Below, one piece after another: positions 1 to 7,394 of a stretch of DNA of 7,802 bases; positions within the stretch are counted from its first letter, which is position 1; each line of letters starts with the position of its first letter. The notes under the pieces are model-generated. The model had not been told where the DNA came from, did no database searches, and saw only the letters and a program-made list of their open reading frames with translations. The stretch is from SAR116 cluster bacterium. GTDB lineage: Bacteria > Pseudomonadota > Alphaproteobacteria > Puniceispirillales > Marisalimonadaceae. The position numbers and the translations under genes were made by a program. The DNA lies in the NCBI GenBank assembly GCA_002691795.1, contig NZIY01000014.1, forward strand, positions 48,146 through 55,947. The letters are read 5' to 3'.

Positions 1-371
1 AAAGAAAGTAAACAAGGAATACTATCAGCAGCTGGAGATGCATTGCAGATATTACCACCAATTGTTCCTAAATTTTGAATTTGAATTGAGCCAACTTCTT
101 TTGCACATGCTTTTAACATGTCATAACAACTGGGCAAATTTTCATTTATTATATCAGTCCAAGTTGTAGCGGCTCCAATTTTAGTATTTTCATGATTAAA
201 CTCAAAACCTCTTATGGATTTTATGTTAGTAATATCCAATACATTTTTATTTAAAGAAATATCATTTGTAGTTGGAAATAAATCAGTACAGCCCGCTGCA
301 ATTATTAAATCGTTGTTGTTATTTAATGCATCAAAAGCTGACTTTAAGTCATTTGGTTGAAAATAATTCAT
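1..371 (-). CDS. Molybdenum hydroxylase FAD-binding subunit (CoxM/XdhB-like), N-terminal part
   Basis: The first 123 residues of a protein that runs off the left edge. The start is the ATG at 371-369; an in-frame stop at 398-396 leaves no earlier ATG. Two FAD-binding signatures of the molybdopterin dehydrogenase FAD domain are visible: AAGCTDL (residues 25-31) and TIGGNICNASPAAD (103-116), preceded by the usual QI.N stretch (98-100). Family members are about 270-300 residues, so less than half is present. In xanthine dehydrogenase/CO dehydrogenase/nicotinate hydroxylase-type enzymes this cytoplasmic subunit passes electrons from the [2Fe-2S] subunit to FAD. The large molybdopterin subunit and the iron-sulfur subunit are expected further left but are not visible. 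No Shine-Dalgarno sequence precedes the start. It diverges from the hyuAB block across a 79-bp gap, suggesting shared control. The FAD-subunit assignment is firm; the substrate (purine, N-heterocycle, aldehyde, CO) cannot be told, although canonical CO dehydrogenase is not favoured by the hyuAB context. Confidence 0.9.
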   Translation of the reverse strand, partial: MNYFQPNDLKSAFDALNNNNDLIIAAGCTDLFPTTNDISLNKNVLDITNIKSIRGFEFNHENTKIGAATTWTDIINENLPSCYDMLKACAKEVGSIQIQNLGTIGGNICNASPAADSIPCLLS

Positions 372-379
372 TATAGATT

Positions 380-408
380 TTGCAAAATTTAAAATTTAAT
401 CATATTGT
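380..408 (+). promoter_or_regulatory. Candidate sigma70-like promoter for the hyuA operon
   Basis: TTGCAA (380-385, 4 of 6) and TATTGT (403-408, 4 of 6) are separated by 17 bases, placing a start near 415 and a leader of about 36 bases. Its -10 lies on the same bases as the candidate minus-strand -10 (404-409), which would make the two divergent promoters mutually exclusive. I see no clear operator palindrome in 372-450. Weak matches in AT-rich DNA; low confidence. Confidence 0.2.
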
Positions 409-433
409 AAATTCTTATTTTAATATTAATCAA
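404..433 (-). promoter_or_regulatory. Candidate sigma70-like promoter for the FAD-subunit gene
   Basis: Read on the minus strand, TTGATT (433-428, 4 of 6 to the -35 consensus) is followed after 18 bases by TACAAT (409-404, 5 of 6 to the -10). Transcription would start near 397 and give a leader of about 26 bases before the ATG at 371. The region is so AT-rich that such matches arise easily by chance, so this is only a candidate. Confidence 0.3.
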
Positions 434-450
434 GTAATTTGTTTTAAATA

Positions 451-2487
451 ATGGGTAAGATTAAAAATAATTTAGTTGGAATTGATGTAGGGGGAACTTT
501 TACAGATCTGATTTCTTTTGATTCTGACTCAGATAGTTATAATTTTACAAAGGTTTTTACATCTCCAAAAAATCAATCCAAAGGTGTTTTGAATGCCATA
601 GAAAAGGCTTCTATTAATTTAAATAAACAAGATCTTATTATTCATGGAACTACAACAACAACAAATGCTTTACTTGAAAGAAAAGTTTCTAAAACAGCTT
701 TGATAACCACTAAAGGTTTCAGAGATGTACTCGAATTAGGGAGAAGAACCAGACCTTTTCCGTATGGACTAATAGCTGATTTTACGCCTTTAATTCCAAG
801 AAATTTTAGATTTGAGGTTGAAGAAAGGGTTGATTTTAAAGGAAATATTTTAAAGAAACTTAATGAAAAAGAATTGTTACAAATTCTTAAAAAAATAAAA
901 GAATTAAATTGTGAGTCAATTGTAATCCATTTTTTACATTCTTATGCCAATTCTTGTCATGAGGTTAAGGCAAAAAATGTAATCTTAAAAAATTGGACTA
1001 ATAAGTATGTTACAGCAGGCCATGAAATACTTTCTGAAAGTAGAGAATTTGAAAGAGGCGTTACAGCTTCAATTAATGCTTCTGTTCAGCCAATTCTTGA
1101 AAATTATATTTATGATCTACAACAAAAACTACAAAATAATGGTTATAAAAAAGAACTTTTAGTTATGAATGGAAACGGAGGAACTGTTTCTTCTAAAATT
1201 GTCTCAAAAGAAGCGGCAAAGACAGTAATGTCTGGACCAGCTTCAGGAGTTATAGCAGCTGCATATGTAAGTAAATTATCAAAAATTAAAAATATAATAA
1301 CTTATGATATGGGGGGAACATCAACTGATGTATCTCTTGTTGTGAATAATAAGCCAGCAGTTTCTTCTGAAACCGAGTTAGAATATAGTATGCCTGTTCA
1401 TGTTCCTATGGTTGATGTAAGAACAATTGGCGCAGGAGGTGGTTCTATTGCTAAAATTAATGAAGTAGGTCTACTTGAAGTTGGTCCTGAAAGTTCTGGA
1501 TCTGATCCTGGTCCTATCTGTTATGGAAAAGGAGGGAAAAATCCAACCATATCAGATGCAAATTTTTTACTTGGAAGACTAAGCCCAAAATCTTTGAATA
1601 TTAACGAAAATTTAGAAATTAATGAAAACACTGAAGTAATTTTAAAAAATAAAATTTCTGAGAAACTGAAACTTAATAATTTTCAATCTGCTGAGGCTAT
1701 TTTAAAGATAGCAAATAATAAAATGGCAAATGCAATTCGTATGGTATCCATATCTATTGGAGAAGACCCAAGAGAATTTTGTCTTTTTTCCTTTGGAGGA
1801 GCGGGTCCAATGCATGCTTGTGAATTGGCTAGAGAGCTAGACATTCCAAAAGTATTTATTCCTGCAAGACCAGGACTTACAAATGCTCTAGGTTGTTTGG
1901 TAGCAGACTTAAGACAAGACTTTACTCAAACACTTGACACTTCTTTGGATAAGACTAATGAAAAACACTTACACTCTATATTAGAAAAATTTAAAAGTGA
2001 AGGAACTGCCCTTATAAAAAAACAAAAAGTTGATATTGAAGAATTTTATACAGAATTTAGCTTGGACATGCAATTTTTGGGACAAACTCACATTATTAAA
2101 ATTCCTCTAAAAGATACGAATCCATCTAAAATTTTTATCAAAAAAGAATTTGAAAAAAATTATTTTAAAAGATTTAAAGTAAAGCTAGAAAAAATTTTAC
2201 CTGTCATTGTTAATGTAAATGTATCTGTAGTCGGTAAAAGAAAAGAATTAGACTTAAAAAAATTAATTAATTTTACGAGGAATAAAGCAAATTCTTACAG
2301 AAAGGTCTATTTTAACGGAAAGTGGTATAAAACGCCTGTTTATTTAAGAGAAAATTTATTTCCTAAATTTAAAAAAACTGGCCCTGCAATTGTTGAACAG
2401 TTAGATGCTACCATTGTAATACATCCTAAAGACAATTTTTTTGTAGATAATTTTGGAAATATAATTGTAGAGATTTACAATGACTAA
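451..2487 (+). CDS. hyuA: HyuA: hydantoinase/oxoprolinase family ATP-dependent subunit A
   Basis: A 678-residue cytoplasmic protein, full length for N-methylhydantoinase A-type proteins. Domain order is the hydantoinase A N-terminal domain (about 8-185), the hydantoinase/oxoprolinase ASKHA core (about 200-490) and a C-terminal domain (about 500-678). Visible motifs: first phosphate loop DVGGTFTD (12-19), HGTTTTTNALLERK (65-78), SGPASGV (261-267), second nucleotide motif DMGGTSTDVSL (286-296), GAGGGSIA (327-334), FGGAGPMHA (448-456) and a family-typical GPAIVEQ (644-650). In known relatives this subunit uses ATP to phosphorylate a cyclic amide or enolisable ketone, and the paired B subunit completes ring opening or carboxylation. 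An in-frame TAA at 445-447 makes 451 the earliest ATG; there is no Shine-Dalgarno sequence, so translation may be nearly leader-independent. First gene of the block, overlapping hyuB by 8 bases. The family is certain. The substrate (hydantoin, lactam, oxoproline or ketone) is open. Confidence 0.95.
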   Translation: MGKIKNNLVGIDVGGTFTDLISFDSDSDSYNFTKVFTSPKNQSKGVLNAIEKASINLNKQDLIIHGTTTTTNALLERKVSKTALITTKGFRDVLELGRRTRPFPYGLIADFTPLIPRNFRFEVEERVDFKGNILKKLNEKELLQILKKIKELNCESIVIHFLHSYANSCHEVKAKNVILKNWTNKYVTAGHEILSESREFERGVTASINASVQPILENYIYDLQQKLQNNGYKKELLVMNGNGGTVSSKIVSKEAAKTVMSGPASGVIAAAYVSKLSKIKNIITYDMGGTSTDVSLVVNNKPAVSSETELEYSMPVHVPMVDVRTIGAGGGSIAKINEVGLLEVGPESSGSDPGPICYGKGGKNPTISDANFLLGRLSPKSLNINENLEINENTEVILKNKISEKLKLNNFQSAEAILKIANNKMANAIRMVSISIGEDPREFCLFSFGGAGPMHACELARELDIPKVFIPARPGLTNALGCLVADLRQDFTQTLDTSLDKTNEKHLHSILEKFKSEGTALIKKQKVDIEEFYTEFSLDMQFLGQTHIIKIPLKDTNPSKIFIKKEFEKNYFKRFKVKLEKILPVIVNVNVSVVGKRKELDLKKLINFTRNKANSYRKVYFNGKWYKTPVYLRENLFPKFKKTGPAIVEQLDATIVIHPKDNFFVDNFGNIIVEIYND

Positions 2488-4174
2488 AGTTGATAAAATT
2501 ACTTTAGGTGTAATTCAAGCCGGTTTACAGCAAGTTTGTGATGAAATGGATCTCTCTTTTTCTCGTTCTGCTTTTTCACCAGTTATATCTGAAGCAAATG
2601 ACAGGTCAAATGGAATTTATTCTGCCATAGATGGAAGTTTGATCTCACAGGGTTATAATGGGTTGCCTGTTTTTGTGGGTACCATGGAGTATTCAACTTC
2701 AGAAATAATCAGACTTATCAAAGAAGGAAAAATAGAAAAACCAAATCCTGGGGATATTTATATTGTTAATGACCCTTATTTAGGAGGAACTCATTTGATG
2801 GATGTAAGGTTTGCAAAACCTTATTTTAGAAATAATAAAATTTGTTTTTGGTTATCTAACACTGGTCATTGGCCTGACATTGGTGGCAGTGTTCCTGGAG
2901 GATTTTCTGCTTCTGCTAATTCAGTTGAACAAGAAGGTTTAAGGTTGCCACCTGTAAAATTATTTAAAAAAGGCGTTTTAGATGAAGAGATTTACTCGAT
3001 TATTTGTTCAAATATCAGAATATCTGAGCAAAGAATAGGTGATGTAAAGGCACAAGAAGCCGCATTACTGGTAGGAGAAGATAGATTAAATTATTTATTC
3101 AAAAAATTTGGAGACAAACTTATTTATATTTCTATTGATGAGCTAAGGCAGAGTGGTTCAAATCAAATGAGATCATTTATAAAACAAATTCCAAATGGAA
3201 TGTACAAATCAAAAGCTTATGTTGATAGTGATGGTATTAAAAATTTACCCTTAGAAATAAACCTTGAAGTAAAAAAAGAAAAAGACAAACTTATTTTTGA
3301 TCTTTCTAAATCATCAGCTCCATGCATTGGCCCAATGAACTCAGTATTTGCTACGACAAAGAGTTCTATATATTTGGCCATGAGACATATATTTCCTGAA
3401 GTTGCTATTAATGGGGGTGCTTTTGAACCTTTAGAAGTCTTAAGACCTTTTGGCACTTTTTTAGATGCAGTTTATCCAAGGCCAGTTTCAGGATGTGCGG
3501 CAGAAGTTTCTCAAAGAATAGCTGAGGCAGTTTTTCTAGCCTTTGTCGATGTTTTGAAACATAGAGTTACAGCTGCTCCAGCAGGTACAAGTGGAAACTT
3601 TGCTTTAGGTGGATTTAATGATCTTAAAGGTAGTAATTTTGTTATGTATCAATTATCTGGTGGAGGTTATGGTGGAAATTCATTAAATGATGGTATATCG
3701 AATGGATGTTCAACAATAGGGATTTCTAAAGCTCCTCCAGTTGAAATAATGGAACAAAAATTTCCTGTTTTATATAATCACTACTCACTACATGAAAAAT
3801 CTCCCGGTGCAGGAGAGTTTAGAGGTGGATTTGGATTAGATTATGAAATTGAAATTTTGTGCCAAGAAGCAACAGCAAGTTTTGTTATGGATCATGGACG
3901 TTTTGGACCACCAGGTGTTTTAGGTGGAACTGATGGCGGAAAAAATAAAGTCAAAATAAAAAGAAAAAACAAAAAAGATTATGTTCCTGAACATTTGTCC
4001 AAAGAACAGGATATAGGTTTAAAAAAAGGCGATAAAGTACAAGTTCAAACTCCTGGCGGAGGTGGCTTTGGAAATCCAAAAGCACGTAAAAAAGAATTAA
4101 TTTTAAAAGATATTTTAGAAGAAAAACTTGCACTTCAAGATGCATTAAAAATATATGGAAAAAAAATTATTTGA
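2480..4174 (+). CDS. hyuB: HyuB: hydantoinase/oxoprolinase family subunit B
   Basis: A 564-residue protein matching the whole hydantoinase B family (usually about 510-590). Conserved stretches: the N-terminal CDEMDLSFSRSAFSP (20-34), NDPYLGGTHLMD (97-108), TGHWPDIGG (128-136), a glycine-rich GGGYGG (394-399), SPGAGEFRGGFG (441-452) and C-terminal TPGGGGFGNP (524-533). D98, H105, D108, H130 and D133 lie in the segments that by analogy with acetone carboxylase alpha form the metal site; this is inference, not shown here. HyuB is the catalytic partner of HyuA and converts the phosphorylated intermediate to an acid. An in-frame TAG at 2468-2470 makes the ATG at 2480 the earliest start; the 8-base overlap with hyuA implies translational coupling, with at most a weak GAGA-type ribosome site (2470-2473). 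A lysine-rich stretch (489-499) may be surface drift caused by AT pressure. Separate A and B genes argue against the fused eukaryotic-type 5-oxoprolinase. Confidence 0.95.
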   Translation: MTKVDKITLGVIQAGLQQVCDEMDLSFSRSAFSPVISEANDRSNGIYSAIDGSLISQGYNGLPVFVGTMEYSTSEIIRLIKEGKIEKPNPGDIYIVNDPYLGGTHLMDVRFAKPYFRNNKICFWLSNTGHWPDIGGSVPGGFSASANSVEQEGLRLPPVKLFKKGVLDEEIYSIICSNIRISEQRIGDVKAQEAALLVGEDRLNYLFKKFGDKLIYISIDELRQSGSNQMRSFIKQIPNGMYKSKAYVDSDGIKNLPLEINLEVKKEKDKLIFDLSKSSAPCIGPMNSVFATTKSSIYLAMRHIFPEVAINGGAFEPLEVLRPFGTFLDAVYPRPVSGCAAEVSQRIAEAVFLAFVDVLKHRVTAAPAGTSGNFALGGFNDLKGSNFVMYQLSGGGYGGNSLNDGISNGCSTIGISKAPPVEIMEQKFPVLYNHYSLHEKSPGAGEFRGGFGLDYEIEILCQEATASFVMDHGRFGPPGVLGGTDGGKNKVKIKRKNKKDYVPEHLSKEQDIGLKKGDKVQVQTPGGGGFGNPKARKKELILKDILEEKLALQDALKIYGKKII

Positions 4175-4199
4175 ATTATTTAATTTATTGATGTTTTGA

Positions 4200-5753
4200 A
4201 TGATTGACCAAGTAATTCATTTAGAAAACATTTTTGATAGAAATTTAAGATGTTTTAAAAACCGTCCACAGAATATTTGGGAATTTATTCAAAATTCTAT
4301 TAAAATAAATCTTAATAAAGTATGTATAATAGATCAAAATATTAATTATTCATATGCACAAATTTTAAAATTAGTAAATTCTATAGATAGTTCATTTTTG
4401 AAATATGAATTTAAAAAAAAGGATAGAATTGGTATTCTTTTTGAAAATGATATTAATTTTATTATTGTTTCATTGTATTGTATAAAAAGGGGTTTAATAC
4501 TTGTACCTTTAAATCCAAGATCCTCTAAGTTTGAAAATGAAAATATTTTAAAAGATTGTAATGCAACTGCAATAATTTTCGATACATCTTTAAGTAAAAA
4601 ACTCTCCAGTGTCAAAGAGAATATAATTAAAATTAGTTTTAAAATTGAATCTTTAAAAACTTTTAACACTGACTTTTCAAATGAAATTGATTTCATTGAT
4701 TCTGAAACTGCTATCATATTATATACCTCAGGTACAACTGGGAAACCTAAGGGCGCAATGTTAACTCATTTCAATTTAATTCATTCATGTTTACATTACA
4801 AATATGCTTTTAATTTAACCTCTAAAGATCATTCTATTTTAGTTGTTCCTGCTAGTCATGTGACAGGAATTGTTGCACATGTCTTACTCATGATATTTGT
4901 AGGTGGTAGTTTAACTCTAAAAAAGAAATTTGAGGTGAAAGATTTTTTGAATTCTGCAGAAAATGAAGGGCTAACATATTTGATTATGGTGCCTGCTATG
5001 TATAATTTATGCATTGAAAGAGGTGATTTTAGCAAGTTGAAGTTATCAAAATGGAAAATTGGTGGATTTGGTGGAGCTCCAATGCCAATTGGAACGTTAA
5101 AAAAATTAAAAAAGACTCTTCCAAATTTATCTTTGATTAATATTTATGGAGCTACTGAAACAACTTCGCCAACCACAATAATGCCAAAAAAATATTCACC
5201 TGATAAATTAAATAGTGTTGGTAAGTGTGTTCCAACAGGCCAAATCAAAATTGTAAGTGAAAAATTTGAAGAATTAGAAGCAAATCAACATGGAGAATTG
5301 TGGATTTCTGGTCCTATGGTGGTACCAGGTTATTGGAATAATGAAAAGGCAACAAAAAAAGAGTTTACTGAAAATGGATTTTGGAAGTCTGGAGATATTG
5401 GTTTTAAGGACGAAGAGGGTTATATTTATATTTTAGATAGAAAAAAAGATGTTATTAATAGAGGTGGATATAATATTTATTCATCAGAAATCGAAAATTT
5501 GATAAGTTTACATAGTGATGTAATTGAAGTTGCAGTGATACCTCACCCAGATGAAGTTCTTGGTGAAAAGATTCATGTTGTAGTATTCAAAAATGAGTCT
5601 TTATTAATTGATGAATTAAAATTAATTTGCAAAGCTAAATTGGCTGACTATAAAAAACCAGATTATTGGACGAGTATAAAAAGTTATTTACCAAAAAATA
5701 AAAATGGTAAAATTATGAAAAAAGATTTATCAAAATTATATAATTTATTTTAA
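4200..5753 (+). CDS. Class I adenylate-forming acyl/aryl-CoA ligase
   Basis: A 517-residue AMP-dependent synthetase/ligase. It has a large N-terminal AMP-binding domain (about 25-412) and a C-terminal cap domain (about 420-510). The core motifs are intact: P-loop YTSGTTGKPKG (175-185), YGATETTS (316-323), SGDIG (397-401), hinge DRKKDVINRGG (413-423), cap entry NIYSSEIEN (425-433) and the catalytic lysine K504 in PKNKNGKIMK (498-507). It should join a carboxylic acid to CoA through an acyl-AMP intermediate in the cytoplasm. The hinge-cap sequence resembles 4-coumarate/short-acyl ligases more than long-chain FadD, but the acid is unknown. TGA at 4197-4199 directly precedes the ATG in frame, fixing the start; no Shine-Dalgarno sequence is present. 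The 25-base gap after hyuB supports co-transcription. The first 165 residues are unusually AT-rich and rich in Ile, Asn and Lys, whereas the catalytic core is well conserved. Confidence 0.88.
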   Translation: MIDQVIHLENIFDRNLRCFKNRPQNIWEFIQNSIKINLNKVCIIDQNINYSYAQILKLVNSIDSSFLKYEFKKKDRIGILFENDINFIIVSLYCIKRGLILVPLNPRSSKFENENILKDCNATAIIFDTSLSKKLSSVKENIIKISFKIESLKTFNTDFSNEIDFIDSETAIILYTSGTTGKPKGAMLTHFNLIHSCLHYKYAFNLTSKDHSILVVPASHVTGIVAHVLLMIFVGGSLTLKKKFEVKDFLNSAENEGLTYLIMVPAMYNLCIERGDFSKLKLSKWKIGGFGGAPMPIGTLKKLKKTLPNLSLINIYGATETTSPTTIMPKKYSPDKLNSVGKCVPTGQIKIVSEKFEELEANQHGELWISGPMVVPGYWNNEKATKKEFTENGFWKSGDIGFKDEEGYIYILDRKKDVINRGGYNIYSSEIENLISLHSDVIEVAVIPHPDEVLGEKIHVVVFKNESLLIDELKLICKAKLADYKKPDYWTSIKSYLPKNKNGKIMKKDLSKLYNLF

Positions 5754-5756
5754 ATC

Positions 5757-5762
5757 AGGAGA
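5757..5762 (+). promoter_or_regulatory. Strong ribosome binding site of the DmdB-like ligase
   Basis: AGGAGA at 5757-5762, with AGGAG ending 7 bases before the ATG at 5769, within the 15-base gap after the preceding stop. It is the only clear Shine-Dalgarno sequence in the window and, with the in-frame TAA at 5763-5765, settles the start of the gene. It implies independent and probably stronger translation of this last gene than of the three before it. Confidence 0.85.
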
Positions 5763-5768
5763 TAATTT

Positions 5769-7391
5769 ATGAAAGGCTTAATGCAAGATCATCCACTATT
5801 AATTTCATCAATATTTGAACATGCAATTAATAATTACCCTACTCAAGAGATTGTTAGTAATTCAGTTGAAGGGGGAATTCATAAATATACCTATAGAGAT
5901 TGGGGTAATAGAACAAAGCAATTAGCTAATGCACTTAAAGAATATGGTGTTTTAGAGGGTGATAGAGTTGGAACATTAGCTTGGAATGGTTATAGACATT
6001 TAGAACTATACTATGCAACCTCTTCAAGTGGTTTAATTTGTCACACTATGAACCCAAGGTTACATCATGATCAAGTAGCATATATTGTAAATCATGCTGA
6101 AGATAAGATGATCTTTGTTGATTTTAATATTGTAGAGTTGATTAAACTAGCTGCACCAAATTTTAAATCAGTAAAAGCTATTGTGGTTATGACTGATAGT
6201 AAAAATATGATTAATTTCGAATTACCTAATGGAATAGAGGTTTTATGTTACGAAGATTTTATCCATGCCAAGTCAATGGAATTTAATTGGCCAAATTTAG
6301 ATGAAAAAACTGCGTCATCTTTGTGCTACACCTCTGGAACAACGGGTAATCCAAAAGGTGTATTATATACCCATAGGTCAACTGTCCTTCATGCTTACGG
6401 GATTAATCTTAAAGACGCAATACCATATGGGGCTAAAGATGTTGTGATGCCCGTTGTTCCTATGTTTCATGTGAATGCTTGGGGGACACCATATGCTGCA
6501 GCAATGTGTGGAACAAAATTTGTATTTCCTGGTGCCAAATTAGATGGAGAAAGTTTGACTGATCTAATGAATGAACAAAAGGTGACTATTTCGTTAGGTG
6601 TTCCAACTGTATGGTTATTACTTTTAAATTATTTGAGGGGAAGTGGCAAAAAATTAGACACTGTTAAGCGATTAATAATTGGAGGCTCAGCTTGTCCAAG
6701 AACATTATTTGAAGGTTTTGGAGAAGAATATAATGTAGATGTTATACACGCATGGGGTATGACGGAGATGAGTCCCATAGGAACTGCAAATATGCCTTTA
6801 TATAACACTAAAACGAAAAATAAAGAAGAATATTATGATCAAAAAATACCGCAAGGAAGGACTGTTTTTGGTCATCAAATGAAGCTTATAGATGATGAAG
6901 GTAACATTATGCCTAATGATGGTAAAACTCAAGGAAGATTACTCTCTAGAGGTTATTGGGTTCTAAAAAATTATTATAATGATAATACTCAAAAAGATAG
7001 GTTTTTTGATGGGGGATGGTTTGATACTGGAGATATCGCTACCATTGATAAAAATGGTTTTATGACGGTAACAGATAGAAATAAAGATATTATTAAATCT
7101 GGTGGTGAATGGATAAGTTCTATAGACTTAGAAAATATTTGTGTCGGCCACGGATCAGTAGCTAATGCAGCAGCTATAGCAATTCCAGACGAAAAATGGG
7201 ATGAAAGACCAATGATTGTTATCCAACTTTTACCTGGCAAGAATGTTTCAAAAGATGAAATTTTAAATTTTTATCAAGGTAAAATTGCTAAATGGATGAT
7301 ACCAGACAGAGTAGAGTTTGTAGAAAACATTCCTTTAGGCGCAACTGGAAAAATTTTGAAAACTAAATTGAGAGATATGTTTATTAACTAG
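5769..7391 (+). CDS. DmdB-like acyl-CoA ligase (3-methylthiopropionyl-CoA ligase/FadD family)
   Basis: A 540-residue AMP-dependent ligase with all family motifs: P-loop YTSGTTGNPKG (187-197), PMFHVNAWG (231-239, lining the acyl pocket in this family), AWGMTEMSP (328-336), FDTGDIA (418-424), hinge DRNKDIIKSGGEWISS (436-451) and the catalytic lysine K528 in PLGATGKILK (522-531). The N-terminus (HPLLISSIFEHA, 8-19) and the stretch around HTMNPRLHHDQVAYIVNHAED (92-112) recall from memory the DmdB family, which activates methylmercaptopropionate in DMSP demethylation. That family also takes short- and medium-chain fatty acids, and many members have other roles. No other dmd gene is visible, so a DMSP role is only a possibility and no symbol is given. 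It is a different subfamily from the ligase just upstream, not a recent duplicate. It carries the only strong ribosome site here and higher GC than the start of the preceding gene. Its TAG stop abuts the convergent SDR stop. Confidence 0.9.
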   Translation: MKGLMQDHPLLISSIFEHAINNYPTQEIVSNSVEGGIHKYTYRDWGNRTKQLANALKEYGVLEGDRVGTLAWNGYRHLELYYATSSSGLICHTMNPRLHHDQVAYIVNHAEDKMIFVDFNIVELIKLAAPNFKSVKAIVVMTDSKNMINFELPNGIEVLCYEDFIHAKSMEFNWPNLDEKTASSLCYTSGTTGNPKGVLYTHRSTVLHAYGINLKDAIPYGAKDVVMPVVPMFHVNAWGTPYAAAMCGTKFVFPGAKLDGESLTDLMNEQKVTISLGVPTVWLLLLNYLRGSGKKLDTVKRLIIGGSACPRTLFEGFGEEYNVDVIHAWGMTEMSPIGTANMPLYNTKTKNKEEYYDQKIPQGRTVFGHQMKLIDDEGNIMPNDGKTQGRLLSRGYWVLKNYYNDNTQKDRFFDGGWFDTGDIATIDKNGFMTVTDRNKDIIKSGGEWISSIDLENICVGHGSVANAAAIAIPDEKWDERPMIVIQLLPGKNVSKDEILNFYQGKIAKWMIPDRVEFVENIPLGATGKILKTKLRDMFIN

Positions 7392-7394
7392 TTA
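7389..7394. other. Abutting convergent stop codons
   Basis: The plus-strand ligase ends in TAG (7389-7391) and the minus-strand SDR ends in TAA read from 7394 to 7392, so the two genes meet with no intergenic base. I see no hairpin followed by a T-tract on either strand across roughly 7360-7430, so any transcription end must lie inside the opposing gene or depend on Rho. Confidence 0.8.

Noticed and set aside
4159..4166. Run of eight A near the end of hyuB as a possible programmed frameshift
   Set aside because: It sits two codons from the stop and no conserved alternative tail follows; homopolymer A runs are frequent throughout this DNA.
451..4174. hyuAB as acetone carboxylase or as fused 5-oxoprolinase
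   Set aside because: From memory acetone carboxylase subunits are longer (over 700 residues) and come with a small gamma subunit, absent here; fused 5-oxoprolinase is a single chain of over 1,200 residues. Separate 678- and 564-residue subunits fit the N-methylhydantoinase-type layout.
4191..4202. Two-codon upstream frame (ATG TTT TGA) ending immediately before the ligase ATG
   Set aside because: A stop-start arrangement could couple translation, but ATG triplets are common in such AT-rich spacers and no ribosome site precedes it, so it is most likely chance.
3217..4717. Minus-strand open frames at 3217-3456, 3951-4145 and 4346-4717
   Set aside because: They lie wholly inside hyuB and the first ligase, whose protein motifs are intact, and their translations show no recognisable domain or ribosome site. 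They are antisense shadows of AT-rich coding DNA.
6989..7240. Minus-strand open frame of 83 codons within the DmdB-like ligase
   Set aside because: It is antisense to the conserved TGDIA and hinge region of the ligase and shows no family signature of its own.
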